DNA of 64,000 nucleotides from Lytechinus variegatus (taxonomy: Eukaryota > Echinodermata > Echinoidea > Temnopleuroida > Toxopneustidae). Shown here piece by piece: positions 22,101 through 36,245 of the stretch. Numbering within the stretch: the first letter of the stretch is position 1; each line of letters starts with the position of its first letter. The position numbers were made by a program, and so were the translations under genes. The stretch is taken from the NCBI RefSeq assembly GCF_018143015.1, contig NC_054750.1, positions 3,205,501 through 3,269,500 of the forward strand, in the 5' to 3' direction. The notes under the pieces were generated by a model. That model saw only the letters and a program-made list of their open reading frames with translations, ran no database searches and had not been told where the DNA came from.

Positions 22101-22312
22101 TATCACGTACGTACGTACGTGATATTATCACGTACGTACGTACGTGATATTATCACGTACGTACGTACGTGATATTATCACGTACGTACGTACGTGATAA
22201 TATCACGTACGTACGTACGTGATAATTATCACGTACGTACGCAGTATTATCACGTACGTACGCAGTATTACCACGTACGTACGTGGTATTTATTACGTAC
22301 GTACGTAGTATT
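22101..22312. repeat. palindromic ACGTACGT tandem array, right
   Basis: About eight units of TCACGTACGTACGTACGTGA alternating with AT-rich linkers, total about 212 bases, each unit a perfect palindrome. It abuts the right edge of duplicated block A in this copy only. Confidence 0.85.
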
Positions 22313-23369
22313 CTAATTTTTATTGGTCTATGGAATCCGATTTTCGCAGACATTGGCTGACATCGGCACCCCAACCACGGTCAGCTGGGACCAAGGTTGA
22401 ACCATAGTCAAGCTGGTGGTGACGGGTGCTGATGATCATGACTTATCATCGATTATAGGGCCTATATTCCCACGATATTCGTATGATAACCATTTCCTTC
22501 TGCTCGTCATCAGGCTGGGTTTTCAATTAAACCATTCTTTTCAGAAACTGCTAGAAACACATGGGGGAAAGGACAATTTTCATAAAGGACTATAAATGTT
22601 AGTGTTTTGGGTTTTGGCCAAACATTTTTTTTCAAAAATGTACCCACCCGCGACACTGGGATGAGCCCCTATTATTTTACCACCCTTTTGAAATTGCTTC
22701 GTTCTCTTCTTAAATTTGAATATAATATGGTATTAATTGATGTAATTTAAGTGAATATGTATAGGTGTTTTTGTTTAAAAAGAGAAACTATTTGAAGAGG
22801 GTGATCTATTCGGAAACAATCAAAGCAGAAGCCCTATTGTACCACATGCCCACATAAAAATATAAGGCCTAGCTGCGGGCTTTAATGCGCTATAGCGTGA
22901 TGAGATATCAGTAACTATTGAATTCATATATGACGTACTTTTGGAAGATTTTTGTTTGGTGTTAACAGTGACAGGATTACAAATTTGCAGAGTGAAATAG
23001 GCCTACTAGCTGTTCAAGTCACATCTTGAGTATGATATAATGGGGCTTATTATATAGGCCTACGGGCTTATTTACCTTTATTTATTATAGACCTATATCC
23101 TTTTTTTATTTTTTACTTAAGAATTGAAATTCTAAGCACTTTTGGCTTAAACAACATAGGTATATAGTCCCAGGGGGCGGGGCACTTTCATTCATGAGTG
23201 GATAGGGCTATCATGCGCGACCATGGGGTCTCGAAAAGCACCCTAAACACGTAATTTCCAAATTCTGAAAATGCACCGGAAATTTTCAAGATTTAGACAT
23301 ACTGAACGAGTTACTCTATTCATGTTTTGTATAATTATGAAAAGGATGAGTAATTGGGGATCTTCCTTA
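22313..23369. other. spacer unique to duplication copy 1
   Basis: No gene recognised. It contains a partial left end of the CCCGGGGG hAT MITE family at 23170-23279. It has no obvious counterpart between blocks A' and B' at 49.16-49.95 kb. Confidence 0.5.
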
Positions 23370-24661
23370 CATTAACAGCAAAAGCATGAAAAAATGAGCA
23401 AAATACATAATTATACAATGGCTCGGTTAAAGCTAATAATGATGGACGCATCAATTTAAAATACAGAAGGAGAACTAAGAGAGAGGGAGAAAGAAAGAAA
23501 AATAGAGAGCGCGAGAGGGGGGGTGGGAGGGGGGAACAGAGGTGAGGGGAAGGGAGACTAGAAAAGACAAAAAATTACGAAATGACTAAGTACACTACAT
23601 AATGGTAAACTACAAGATTATAATCATAGTGAAAATGTGGATTTCCTTGTTATACTTGAGCACGTAGTGTGCCTTGTTTTTAATGTTTGCAGATGACATA
23701 TACCAGTGGCCAAACGAATCCCCCCCAAAAAAAAAATGGAGGAAAATTTCATAAATAAACCGCATGTCTTTTGTAATAAAACTCCAACGTATAAAAGTTT
23801 GAAAATATTCTTTAAAAAAATTATCATTGTTAACATCACGCTGCATTTTCCGCCTTCCTATTTTTTCTTATTTTTTTCTTGTTAGTAGAACTTTTTTTGG
23901 GGGGAAGGGTGAGTCAGAGCCCTATAACCCCCAAAACACTATTAGTACGCTAGTGGCCTTTACGATAGAAACAACCTTGCAAGAATACTAAATGAAACGT
24001 AATATGCTGCCAAAAACTGGTTGGTGATTTATTGTAAATTATACAACTTTTATCTTACTGACAAGGGAGTTTAAAACACAAACAGTAATTTTGTGGGAGG
24101 AAAGTATTAAGGCATGTCAATGTTTATTCTCTAAAAATCCAATGTTTTACTGCAGATGAGTAGAATGATAAAAATCAATAACTCGTCGGCGCCATCCTAT
24201 GCAAGTAAAGAAGCTTTAATCATTATTTACTTTAAAGGCAGACGTCCTTTCGTCTCTTGAATTATTCAGTTGATGTTTTATAAAAACAACGAATGCCTCA
24301 AAATAAAACCAGCGAAGAATGTTTTTTTTTTACTGGAAAGAGTGGGCAAAATGGAGAAATGTATAGTCTGTTGTACAGTCTTTTCTTGAGCATGATGTAA
24401 TTAAATGAACTCATCTTCGCACTTTTTAAAGATGAAATATTATGACGGGGGGGGGGGGGGAGTCAACAGGTGAAAACTGATCAAAAAGGAAAGTCTCTAA
24501 AAAAAACCTGCTCTGAACAGGATGAAGGCTCTGTATGATAAACTATTAAAAAAACGCAAATATTAATGGGGTGTCACTTATTCCTGAAAAATTGTTCCAA
24601 AAGGAGCTAATCCACTTTGGGTATTTTTCTGTAAATTAAGTTTGGTTAATTTACTACTTAT

Positions 24662-24840
24662 AATAATAATATTATAGGGTATTTATATTGAACACATATT
24701 CACCTTGTTAGGTGCTCAAGGCGCTATTACCCGGCTAAGCTAGGCGTTCATAGCGCACACAGCTTTTTAAGGAATTACTTCCTACCGGTACCCATTTACC
24801 TCACCTGGGTTGAGTACAGCACATTGCGGATCAGTTTTAT
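24662..24840 (-). mobile_element. SINE fragment within block B
   Basis: Reverse complement of the SINE body (TACCCATTTACCTCACCTGG, GAGTACAGCACATTGCGGA) joined to a TAATAATAATATTATA tail. The tRNA-like head is missing. Confidence 0.55.
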
Positions 24841-24907
24841 TTTTCTATAACCAGTGCTTTTTTATTTTAACATACATGACCGTACTATCACCTTGGATTA
24901 ATTAAAT

Positions 24908-25068
24908 CACACTGTAAAAACTGTGGTGTAAAAACTGACACCAATTGGTGTTAATAGAGGACCACACCCTGAGGTGTTAACATAACACCAAAGAGTAAAT
25001 GTAACAACCAAAGGTGTTGTAATAACACCGGTAGGTTTAAAACTAACACCATCAATTTAACACCTGGT
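24908..25068. mobile_element. MITE built of GGTGTTA/TAACACC repeats, right end lost
   Basis: Begins ACACTGTAAAAACTGTGG and consists of alternating GGTGTT and AACACC units. The copy at 51478-51645 continues to CACCGGTGTAAAAA, but this one stops where the transposase fragment begins. Confidence 0.5.
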
Positions 25069-25460
25069 CACATTCAGCAACGGTCTCGGCGAGGAATCCC
25101 TCAAAGCTCTCTCTGGTCACCGTTCCGAATGCGATTCGGTGGTGGACAAGGCCGATGGCGGCGGAAACCGCGAAGGTCACGTTACAACTGCGACCTCGCT
25201 GGCCGTGAACCACCCTCCTGGCCGGAACACCACGTGGATCGAGCTCTCCCGCGTGTACGCCTGGTCCAGATGTTGTATCCTGTTTCATCAATGAAGACAC
25301 AATTTCCCACGACGCGGTGCTCGAGAAACCACTCGGCATATTCCTGACGCTGGTCAAGAACACGAGGGGTGTTCCTAGCATCTGTGACATCTTCTGCTAT
25401 TTTCATTGTCAGCAGCATCCCATCAAGTGCCCTGGCTATAGTGGATGTAGAGACTACAGC

Positions 25461-26246
25461 CCGGGGGGGGGGGGGGCCAGTTCCATTCACGAGTGGATAC
25501 CATGCGCGACCATGGGGTCTCGAAAGGCACCCAAAACACGTAATTTCCATATTCTGAAAATGCACCCCTTAACAAGTACTGGCGTGTGACAGTGAAACCC
25601 TACCCTTTTAACAAGTATTGGAAACAAAACGATACCCTTGGCAAATATTCCCTGAAATGAACCCCTAAACAAGTTCAGGAAAGTTTTATTGTTACGGGTC
25701 CTTCGGACGTCGGCTTTACCTTATTTGGTTTAGTACGACCCCACTTTCGACACCTCGCGCAAATAGGACTCTAAACACGAAGTGTTGGGGCAAAAAAGAC
25801 ATCCTTTATACACTCTTAAAACAAATCAGTCAAATTGACTAGACCAGTAGTCAGCTGGGAGCAACTCATATGGCAATCACTGATATTCACATTTCTGACA
25901 TATATTCTAGTCAGAAACAACTCTTTTCTAGTAAAATATGACTAGAAAATAGTCAAATATGACTAGAATAACAGTTGCTCCCAGCTGACCCTATTACCCA
26001 GTCATTTTTGACTGATTTGTTTTTAGAGTGTAAAACATTTTAATTTTGTTTTATCATTCCCGCAAATTCGACCCTAAACACGTAATTTTACTAGCGAAAT
26101 AGATACCCTTTTTTCATTATTTTTGTGTTTTTGACACCCTTTTCACGTTACGTACGTAACGTGCACTATCGTGAAAAGGACATCCTTTTTACGTGTTTTT
26201 TGGTCGCGCATGGTATCCATTCGTCAATGTAAGTGGCCCCCCCCCG
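25461..26246. mobile_element. CCCGGGGG-ended hAT MITE inserted in the transposase
   Basis: Ends match the family: CCACTT/AGTGG, GAGTGGATACCATGCGCGAC at the left and its inverse at the right. The interior carries CCCTAAACACGTAATTT and ACGTTACGTACGTAACGT. It is longer than its siblings because another MITE (25811-26030) is nested inside. The target duplication is not clean here. Confidence 0.8.
25811..26030. mobile_element. 220-bp Tc1/mariner-like MITE nested in the hAT MITE
   Basis: Ends CACTCTTAAAACAAATCAGT and ACTGATTTGTTTTTAGAGTG, flanked by the dinucleotide TA on both sides. The empty site is visible in siblings of the host element (CCTTTATAAAACATT at about 44528), proving both boundaries and the TA duplication. 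Confidence 0.9.
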
Positions 26247-26562
26247 GGGGACGTACAGGTTTGTTGGGAAGTTCCACTTATGACACTCCTTCATTTCACG
26301 AAGGGTTAGGAGTGGGTTACCATCTATGATATTCTCTAGATGGTTGCGCATATATGTAGAGTTTCACATTTCGGGCCCGCCCTAGGTAGCTTGTGAATTC
26401 GTCCGTGTCAACATACGTCGCCATAATCGACCTAGCCGTTGATCTATTTATTCCAAGAGCATTGACAAGTTCTGGGTAATCTTGATGATTATCGAATGCT
26501 TCGACCAACCCGGCTCTATCGGTGTTTGAAATGTTCATGTATTCCCCTCGGGCTGCCGCCAT

Positions 26563-27190
26563 ACTGTAGTCATGTGTAGGTTGGTATATTGTGGAAGTGG
26601 AGCGAAAATAGGCTGTTGCTTCGATAGCGGTTTGTCAGAGGAATGAGAATTTTTCAATATGGTAAAGATCCAATGCAAAGTAAATGAAATTTGCATAAGT
26701 ATTTCAAAACGGGTTGAGAGTACAGGGATTATGTAAAAGCAACAATGAAAAACACTATCCAGATAATTAATTGGAATTCCTTACCACTTGTAAAGACGGT
26801 GTCGGTACGAATTTAAAAGCACTTCGCGTGCTCTTTTAATATAATCGCCTTTTCGCATGTTTAAGTGAGATAATCGAGAAATCGCATGCCTATGAAATTA
26901 AATTAAACTTACTGTCTGACAATTTAAATGTTGATCTCATCCGTCATTCATATTCATTCCGAATTGAATGATTACTTGGTCAAATCGAATGAAATTTGAT
27001 GAATTTGGACGGGAAGACCTAGAATAATGATAACAATTAATACAATAATAACAACAACAATAATATTTTTTTAATTCTTGAAGAGTATGTTTTTCTCACC
27101 ATTGTCATCTCAGCATAGTATTGATTTTGTTTGCATTACACCTTAACACATAAAGCACCTTTTGAAGTCATTGTAATCATGAACATATGT
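26563..27190. other. no gene seen
   Basis: AT-rich spacer with a short (AAT/AAC)n run near 27030-27065. Nothing recognisable. Confidence 0.4.
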
Positions 27191-27192
27191 AT

Positions 27193-27480
27193 CGCACTAA
27201 TCTAATATTGCAAGCGCGAAGCGCGAGCGAAAAATATTGTAAATTCAGTTTTGAACAGGGGCATTCTAAGGCTTGTTTGTAGGAATTTACTAAGACCATA
27301 CGTATTTCACTAACCAAATGATGCGAGCGCGAGGTGAATTTTTTTTATATCAAGACCAGAAAAACGAACATTTTAAGGACTGTTTTTAGGAATTCATGAA
27401 GATCAGACATGTCTCACCAATCCACTAATGCCAACGTATGCACGGACCGGAAATATTTCATATTCAGACGCTAAAGGGGG
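27193..27480. repeat. GCGAGCGCGAAGCGCGAGC-type units
   Basis: About two to three degenerate units of the minisatellite family found at 54068-54850 and 56447-57065. Each pairs a CGCGAAGCGCGAGC core with CATTTTAAGGACTGTTTTTA-type linker. Confidence 0.6.
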
Positions 27481-27493
27481 GGGGGGCAATCAC

Positions 27494-28080
27494 TTTAAAG
27501 GACAAGTCCACTCCGACAAAAAGTTGATTTGAATAAAAAGAGAAAAATCCGAAAAGCGTAACACTGAAAATTTCATTGCAATCGAATGTAAAATAAGAAA
27601 GTTATGACTTTTAAAAGTTTCGCTTAATTTCACAAAACAGTTCTATTCACATCCTGGTCGGTATGCAAATGAGGAGACTCATTACGTCACCCACTCACTA
27701 TTTCTTTTGTAATTTCTCATGTGAAATATTTCACAAATATGAAATATTCTAAATTTCTCCTCATTGTCAAGTGAAGCAACAAGTAATTCCTCCCTGAACA
27801 TGTGTAGTTAGCATTGTTTAATACTGTATGAGTCAGTCAAGTTGGTCTTATTGTCAAATCTGTAAAAAAAAAATAGTGAGTGAGGGACATTATCGACTGA
27901 CTCATTTGAATGTCACTGAGTTGTGCATATCACTGTTTTGTGAAAAATAAGCGAAACTTTAAAATTTCATAAATTTCTTATTTCACATCCGAATTTGATG
28001 AAATTTTCAGCGTTATGCTAGTTTGATTTTTCTCTATTTATTCAAAGCAACATTTTTCTGGGGTGGAATTGACCTTTAAA
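27494..28080. mobile_element. foldback element, TTTAAAGGACAAGTCC ends
   Basis: The left end TTTAAAGGACAAGTCCACTC and the right end GTGGAATTGACCTTTAAA are inverted, with mirrored inner motifs (AAATTTCATTGCA, GCGAAACTTT). It interrupts a repeat whose flanking parts resemble 54755-54850. Confidence 0.65.
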
Positions 28081-30200
28081 TAACCATGGAAAAGAAGCAT
28101 ATTTCACTACATAAAACAATGATTGCTCGAAGTGCGAGGAAATATATTTGGTGTATATTGAATTGAAAACGGGATGTTATAATTATTAAAAGCGACAATG
28201 CGAGCACCAGGGATTGAAAACGGGATGTTATAATTAACAAATAATGTTTCATAAAATTATGACGAAATATTTCTCATGTAATATAACATATGTAACATAA
28301 TATAATATACAATAATTTATTCCCCCACTTCGTTTCTTTTTCTCCCTTTCCCCATGTTTTTGTTTTTTGGGGCTTGACGATGGGGGATGGGGGAGGGGGG
28401 GGGGCAAGTGCCCTCCGTGCCCCTCCTGTAGTTACTCCACTGGTAACTTTCAAATATTATTCCCACTGTTCGTTATACATGTTTTCATTAGCTGAAATTA
28501 CCGTTTCCTTTGATTTTTATTTACGTTTGTCATTACAGAACCGTGTTCTTTTGGTTATGTCTCTGTTGCATGCTGAAGTAGATTGTGTGTGTGTTTTTCA
28601 TGTGTGATGTATTTTATGATTTTTTTTTACTCTCCCTGTTGTGTAACCACTACTTTTTTTCAACCAGATTTGTTATGAAAGCATCGACACGAGGTTGAAT
28701 TTTAGTTGCATATAAAGTAGCATCTTCGACCATGATCAATATGATATAACATCATTAACGTGTGATAAAAATAGGGGAAAGTCTTGTCGCATTGCTCTAT
28801 TGCATCCTGGGTCTTCTTTGTTTATTATCATTCAAAATCTTAAGTTTAAATCAGTTCTGATTTTATATATATTACATTTTCTCTGACTTTGACATTTTCA
28901 GGGTGGTATTACTAAACCTTTTTGTGGAATCGAGGAAAGAATACCCATACAAGTCGTGCTGATAAGCAAAATGTATAATACAAGCCGTATATAATCAAAT
29001 CAAAGTCGCTGAATAAGAGAGTGGGATTTCTTTCAATCGATTGCCCTAATCAAATCATATGCTTAAAGAACAGCCGCCCTACTACCAGGTAGTTTGATAG
29101 AAAATATAATCTTTATATCCATGGACCCCAAACAAAGGCCAATCAAACCCAGTTCTTCATTCGACCAGGCGACAGTTTTACAGTCCGGGGAAGGCAATTA
29201 TCGAAATATAGACGTGCAAAAGAGTACAAAGATGTTATGCAGCAACTCAAAATGACGAGAAAAAGGTTGAGATCGATACAAAAAAGAGGCTACATTCAAC
29301 AATATTTTTATCAGAGGCGAACTTTGAGGCATGGAAGCCATTGAAATGGCAGGCCTGCTGTTCATTTCGATAATTTACAATATGAATTTTGCATTATGTT
29401 ATAGAGCAGGAATGTCAAAAGACCGATTGCTGTCTTAGAAACCAAGATTTCGCATGAAGTATGGATGCTTTTAGTTAAAAAAAGGCTGACGTTTGAAAGT
29501 TGTGAAAAGTGTTCAGTAAGCAGAAAGTTACAGTGGCATAACTTGTTGCTACAGTCCCACCAACGCAACCCACTCAATAACAATCGATGGTAATGACATG
29601 ATGTAATAGCTTTGATCGGTCTGAAGTCGGTTAAGCTAGTGTGGCTGAGGCAGCAGGAACTGGAATGAGCCAGGAATGAAGGAACTGAATGAATATCGAA
29701 ATGACCCTGCTTTTTTTAAATATAGGATTAAATTCATAATCTGATTTGTTAACAATAGATAATACTTAGTAATTCATAAATGATGAATACCCCACATCTA
29801 ATGACACAATAACAATAAGCAAAAGAAGATTATTCCACGCTTCATTTGATTGGTGATACATGTATACTCTTATTCATACCAACAGCCGTTAAAATGATCC
29901 TTTTTTCTATAAGTGAAGTTAAAATATCAGCTAGCACTGCGCACTCGCATTATCCATTTAAGCCTTATGATATATCTATTTTTCTGTTCATATATACTTT
30001 TATTTATCACAAAATTAATCTACCCTGTATCTTCACATGTTACAAAAAAGTGCTATCGTTAAACGGGATGAGGGAAAAGGACTCCAGTAAAACTGTAATT
30101 GTTTGTACTTTAAATTATTATACTGTCTTAACAAAAAGGTAATTGAAGGGGAAAAAATAATATGGTAGCAAGTTGCTCAGACTTAATCAAACATATTGAT
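28081..30200. other. no gene seen; upstream of the GPCR cluster
   Basis: Contains a short stretch (28081-28240) related to 54780-54880 and a G-run near 28385. Open frames at 29362 and 29846 lack any domain. Confidence 0.4.
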
Positions 30201-30201
30201 C

Positions 30202-30411
30202 ACTGGCGTAAATATGGGGTGGGGCTTCGAAATATGCCCCCAAAATTCTAAATTTATATTGTCGAAAGCAAAATAATAAATTAATTTTTAGAATAAAAAA
30301 TGTCAACACTGATTTTGTTCGCTCCCTTTGCCCTCTCCCACTTTTTTTTATGAGTTTGCCCTATGCACCATGTCTGCCCCTTCCATTTCTTAGGGTTGAT
30401 CACGCCACTGG
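30202..30411. mobile_element. small CACTGGCGT-ended element
   Basis: The left end CACTGGCGTAAATATGGGG and the right end GATCACGCCACTGG are inverted at the termini. The interior is rich in GCCCC/GGGGC. Non-coding. Confidence 0.4.
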
Positions 30412-30421
30412 TATATGAAAC

Positions 30422-30770
30422 GGTTTATTTCCAATTCGTCTAATGTCATTTCGTCCAATTGCCAACTCGTCTACTATCATTTGGTCTACCATCGGTTCGT
30501 CCAATCACCGCATGGACTCTATTCCCATTCCGTCTAATGACCAGTTGATCCAACAGCCATTTAGTCCATATTCCATGTCGTCTAATTAATCTTAAGTGTT
30601 AATGGCATACTGAATGAAATGAAAATGGATAGACCAACTGGTTATTGGACGAAATGGTAATAGACGAACTGGGGATTAGACGAAGTGATGATTGGACCAA
30701 ATGGTTGTTAAAGAAATGTTGATGGACTTAATGGCATTAGTTAAATGAAGGTAGACCATGTAGTGAGTTG
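30422..30770. repeat. CGTCTAAT/ATTAGACG inverted unit array
   Basis: The left half repeats units such as ATTTCGTCCAATTGCCA; the right half repeats the inverse (ATTAGACGAAGTGATGATTGG). The result is a large imperfect palindrome of 20-25-base units. Confidence 0.6.
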
Positions 30771-31371
30771 ACGGCAGTGATGAATTGGCATGCCACCAAT
30801 GACACTAAACAATGCAAAAAGAGCATAATTAAAGAGGGAGACAGGAGGGGGTATAGCAAAAGGTATAAAGTAGCTGGATAGGCAACGAATTATCGTGTAC
30901 CCTGGCCCTAGGTGACGCCCATGACAAAATTCTTATTTTTCCCTTTCAAAAGTTCAACTCCCCTTTTCTTCTTTTACTGGAATTCAACTTCTCAAGATAT
31001 TTGAAAAATATATATATTCGTAATTAGGGGATATCGTCATCTATAATACATTAAGATTCATCACAAATTTTCTTTTCCTTTTACTATTGTATCAAATATT
31101 CAAAAGACTCAACGACACAAGCCAATCCTTACGCATTATTCAAATACTGTCACGCTTGCGATGAATTTGATTATGCCGCATTATACAATCAATGTTTACA
31201 GAAGCATAAGCTGATTGGGGGTAATATGTATAAAAATCCTTCGCATAAACCTCGCGGAAATTAGTCTACCCGATTTTTGTTCTGCTGTCGATTCGACCAA
31301 GACTGCCACATAACGTAACAAAAGCTTCCAAACCAGTCTGAATAACGAAAATAGTTCATATTATTCGGCAA

Positions 31372-34862
<3,491 letters not shown>

Positions 34863-35345
34863 CATGGTTTTGAAACCTACGAGTAAGGCAAAATTCAATT
34901 CCTTTCTCTTGACTTTTCACGATCAATTTCAATGGGTGAATGGCTCAAACAATATCTAAATAATTCAGTTATTATCTTTATCCTTGGTACACAACGTTAC
35001 AGTATAACCGAAGTAATAATGATGCTTCTTTAGTACTCGAGGCTATTCTAGACAGCAATTTTGGAGGTCATAATGTTTATTTTTTTTCATTTTTCGTAGT
35101 TTTCTCTTTATGATTGTACATATTCTTTGCTGTTCTTATAGAAGCAAAATGAGAGCGAATGGGGGGGGGGGGGGCTCTCAATCCTAGTTCATAAATAATT
35201 TCAAATTATTTCATGTCTATACGACTGTGAATATTGCCTTACGAACCAAGATGAAAACGTATTCGGGAATCTGTGTAGAATGTAATTCTTATTCACTATT
35301 AATTTATTTATTCATTATTATTATTTTTTTTTGGGGGGGGGCTAT
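34863..35345. other. GPCR 1 3' flank
   Basis: Probable 3' untranslated and flanking sequence. It contains a poly-G run at about 35161. No further gene recognised. Confidence 0.4.
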
Positions 35346-36245
35346 TGGTGCCAGGTAAAAATGACAGAATGGCAGAGGTCAAACTGGCTAAGGTAAAAAA
35401 AAAATGGCAGAGGTAAAAATGGCAAAGGTAATCCCGGGTGGATGCCCAGTCATGCGTGACCCCCCCAAAAAAAAAAAAAAAAATTTTTTCAGTTTTAGAG
35501 GCGGCCGCAGGGGCTTTCGGTATCAAAAACACCGAATTTAAGCAAGAAAAGGTGGTTTTGAAAGATTGGTCAATTACAGGGTCAAATGTATTTAGGGTAT
35601 TTATTCCAAAGCTTTTCTTAAGACTAACCAAATGTACTTTCCCCGAGCTTTTTCCTCCTTGTTTCTGAAAAGTGTTCGGGTTCTTTCCAATTGTAAGCAA
35701 CGGGTCTGAGAAACGGGAAAACGGATCGTGAAACTTTTTAGGGTTCATATTAATTCTGGCGACAATTTATTTAGGGGCCAAAATTTGTAAATGAAGACCT
35801 CGAAAACTTATTGGGTTATCTTGCACATACATAAGAACTCGTGTAGGGGGTGTCTGGAAATAATTTGGTCACGCATGCGTACATCAATAAATATGAGTGC
35901 CCCCTGGGAGGTATTAATTGTAGAGGTAAAAATGATGGAGTTAAAACTGGCAGATCGAGGTAAAGATGGCAGAGGCGAAAATGACAGAGGTAAAGATCAT
36001 GAAATGCAAAAAAAAAATCTTTCAGGAGCGGATGTGAAATGATTTGTATGTTTGCATACTTAAGGTACAATAAAAAATATTTTCATTTTTTTAAAAGAAA
36101 ATGACATTTCATTAATATTTTATTACACCATATATTGGAAAAACTGCTCAGAAACTGCTCAGGGGGTGTCACGCATAATTGGCCATCCACCCGGGATTAC
36201 CTTTGCCATTTTTACCTCTGCCAATTTTTACACCGAGTCGGCCTC
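35346..36245. mobile_element. foldback element with AGGTAAAAATGGC ends
   Basis: The left arm 35406-35466 (including AAAGGTAATCCCGGGTGGAT and GCGTGACCCCC) is inverse to the right arm 36162-36222. Outer parts repeat GGTAAAAATGGCAGA units. Open frames inside are not coding. Confidence 0.65.

Larger units (their letters stand above)
23370..25072. repeat. duplicated block B, copy 1
   Basis: Nearly identical to 49949-51640, same orientation, with rare substitutions and short indels (one of about 20 bases near 24415). It includes a SINE fragment and a TTAACACC-type MITE. Open frames here are shared by both copies but have no domain. Confidence 0.85.
25070..26562 (-). pseudogene. IS630/Tc1-mariner-like transposase, interrupted and truncated
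   Basis: The N-terminal HTH (MAAARGEYMNISNTDRAGL, LGINRSTARSIMATYVDTD) reads from 26562. After a frameshift, MRNHLENIIDGNPLLTLREM continues to about 26250. The C-terminal part resumes at 25460 (VSTSTIARALDGML, EYAEWFLEHR) and holds the first catalytic Asp in VFIDETGYNIWTRR. A second frameshift leads to ARRVVHGQRGRSCNVTF and GLVHHRIAFGTVTRESF before the gene stops at 25070. The other two catalytic acids are absent. A hAT MITE splits the two halves. Plain DNA transposon, inactive. Confidence 0.8.

Noticed and set aside
22153-22374. Open frame with TYVRDN-type peptide repeats
   Set aside because: Translation of the palindromic ACGTACGT array, not a protein.
23610-23846. Open frame found in both duplication copies (also near 50191-50424)
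   Set aside because: Conserved only because the DNA was duplicated recently. No domain, no splice or start context.
25182-25565. Transposase frame running out to MHFQNMEITCFGC
   Set aside because: The first residues of this frame come from the inserted hAT MITE; only VSTSTIARAL onward is transposase.
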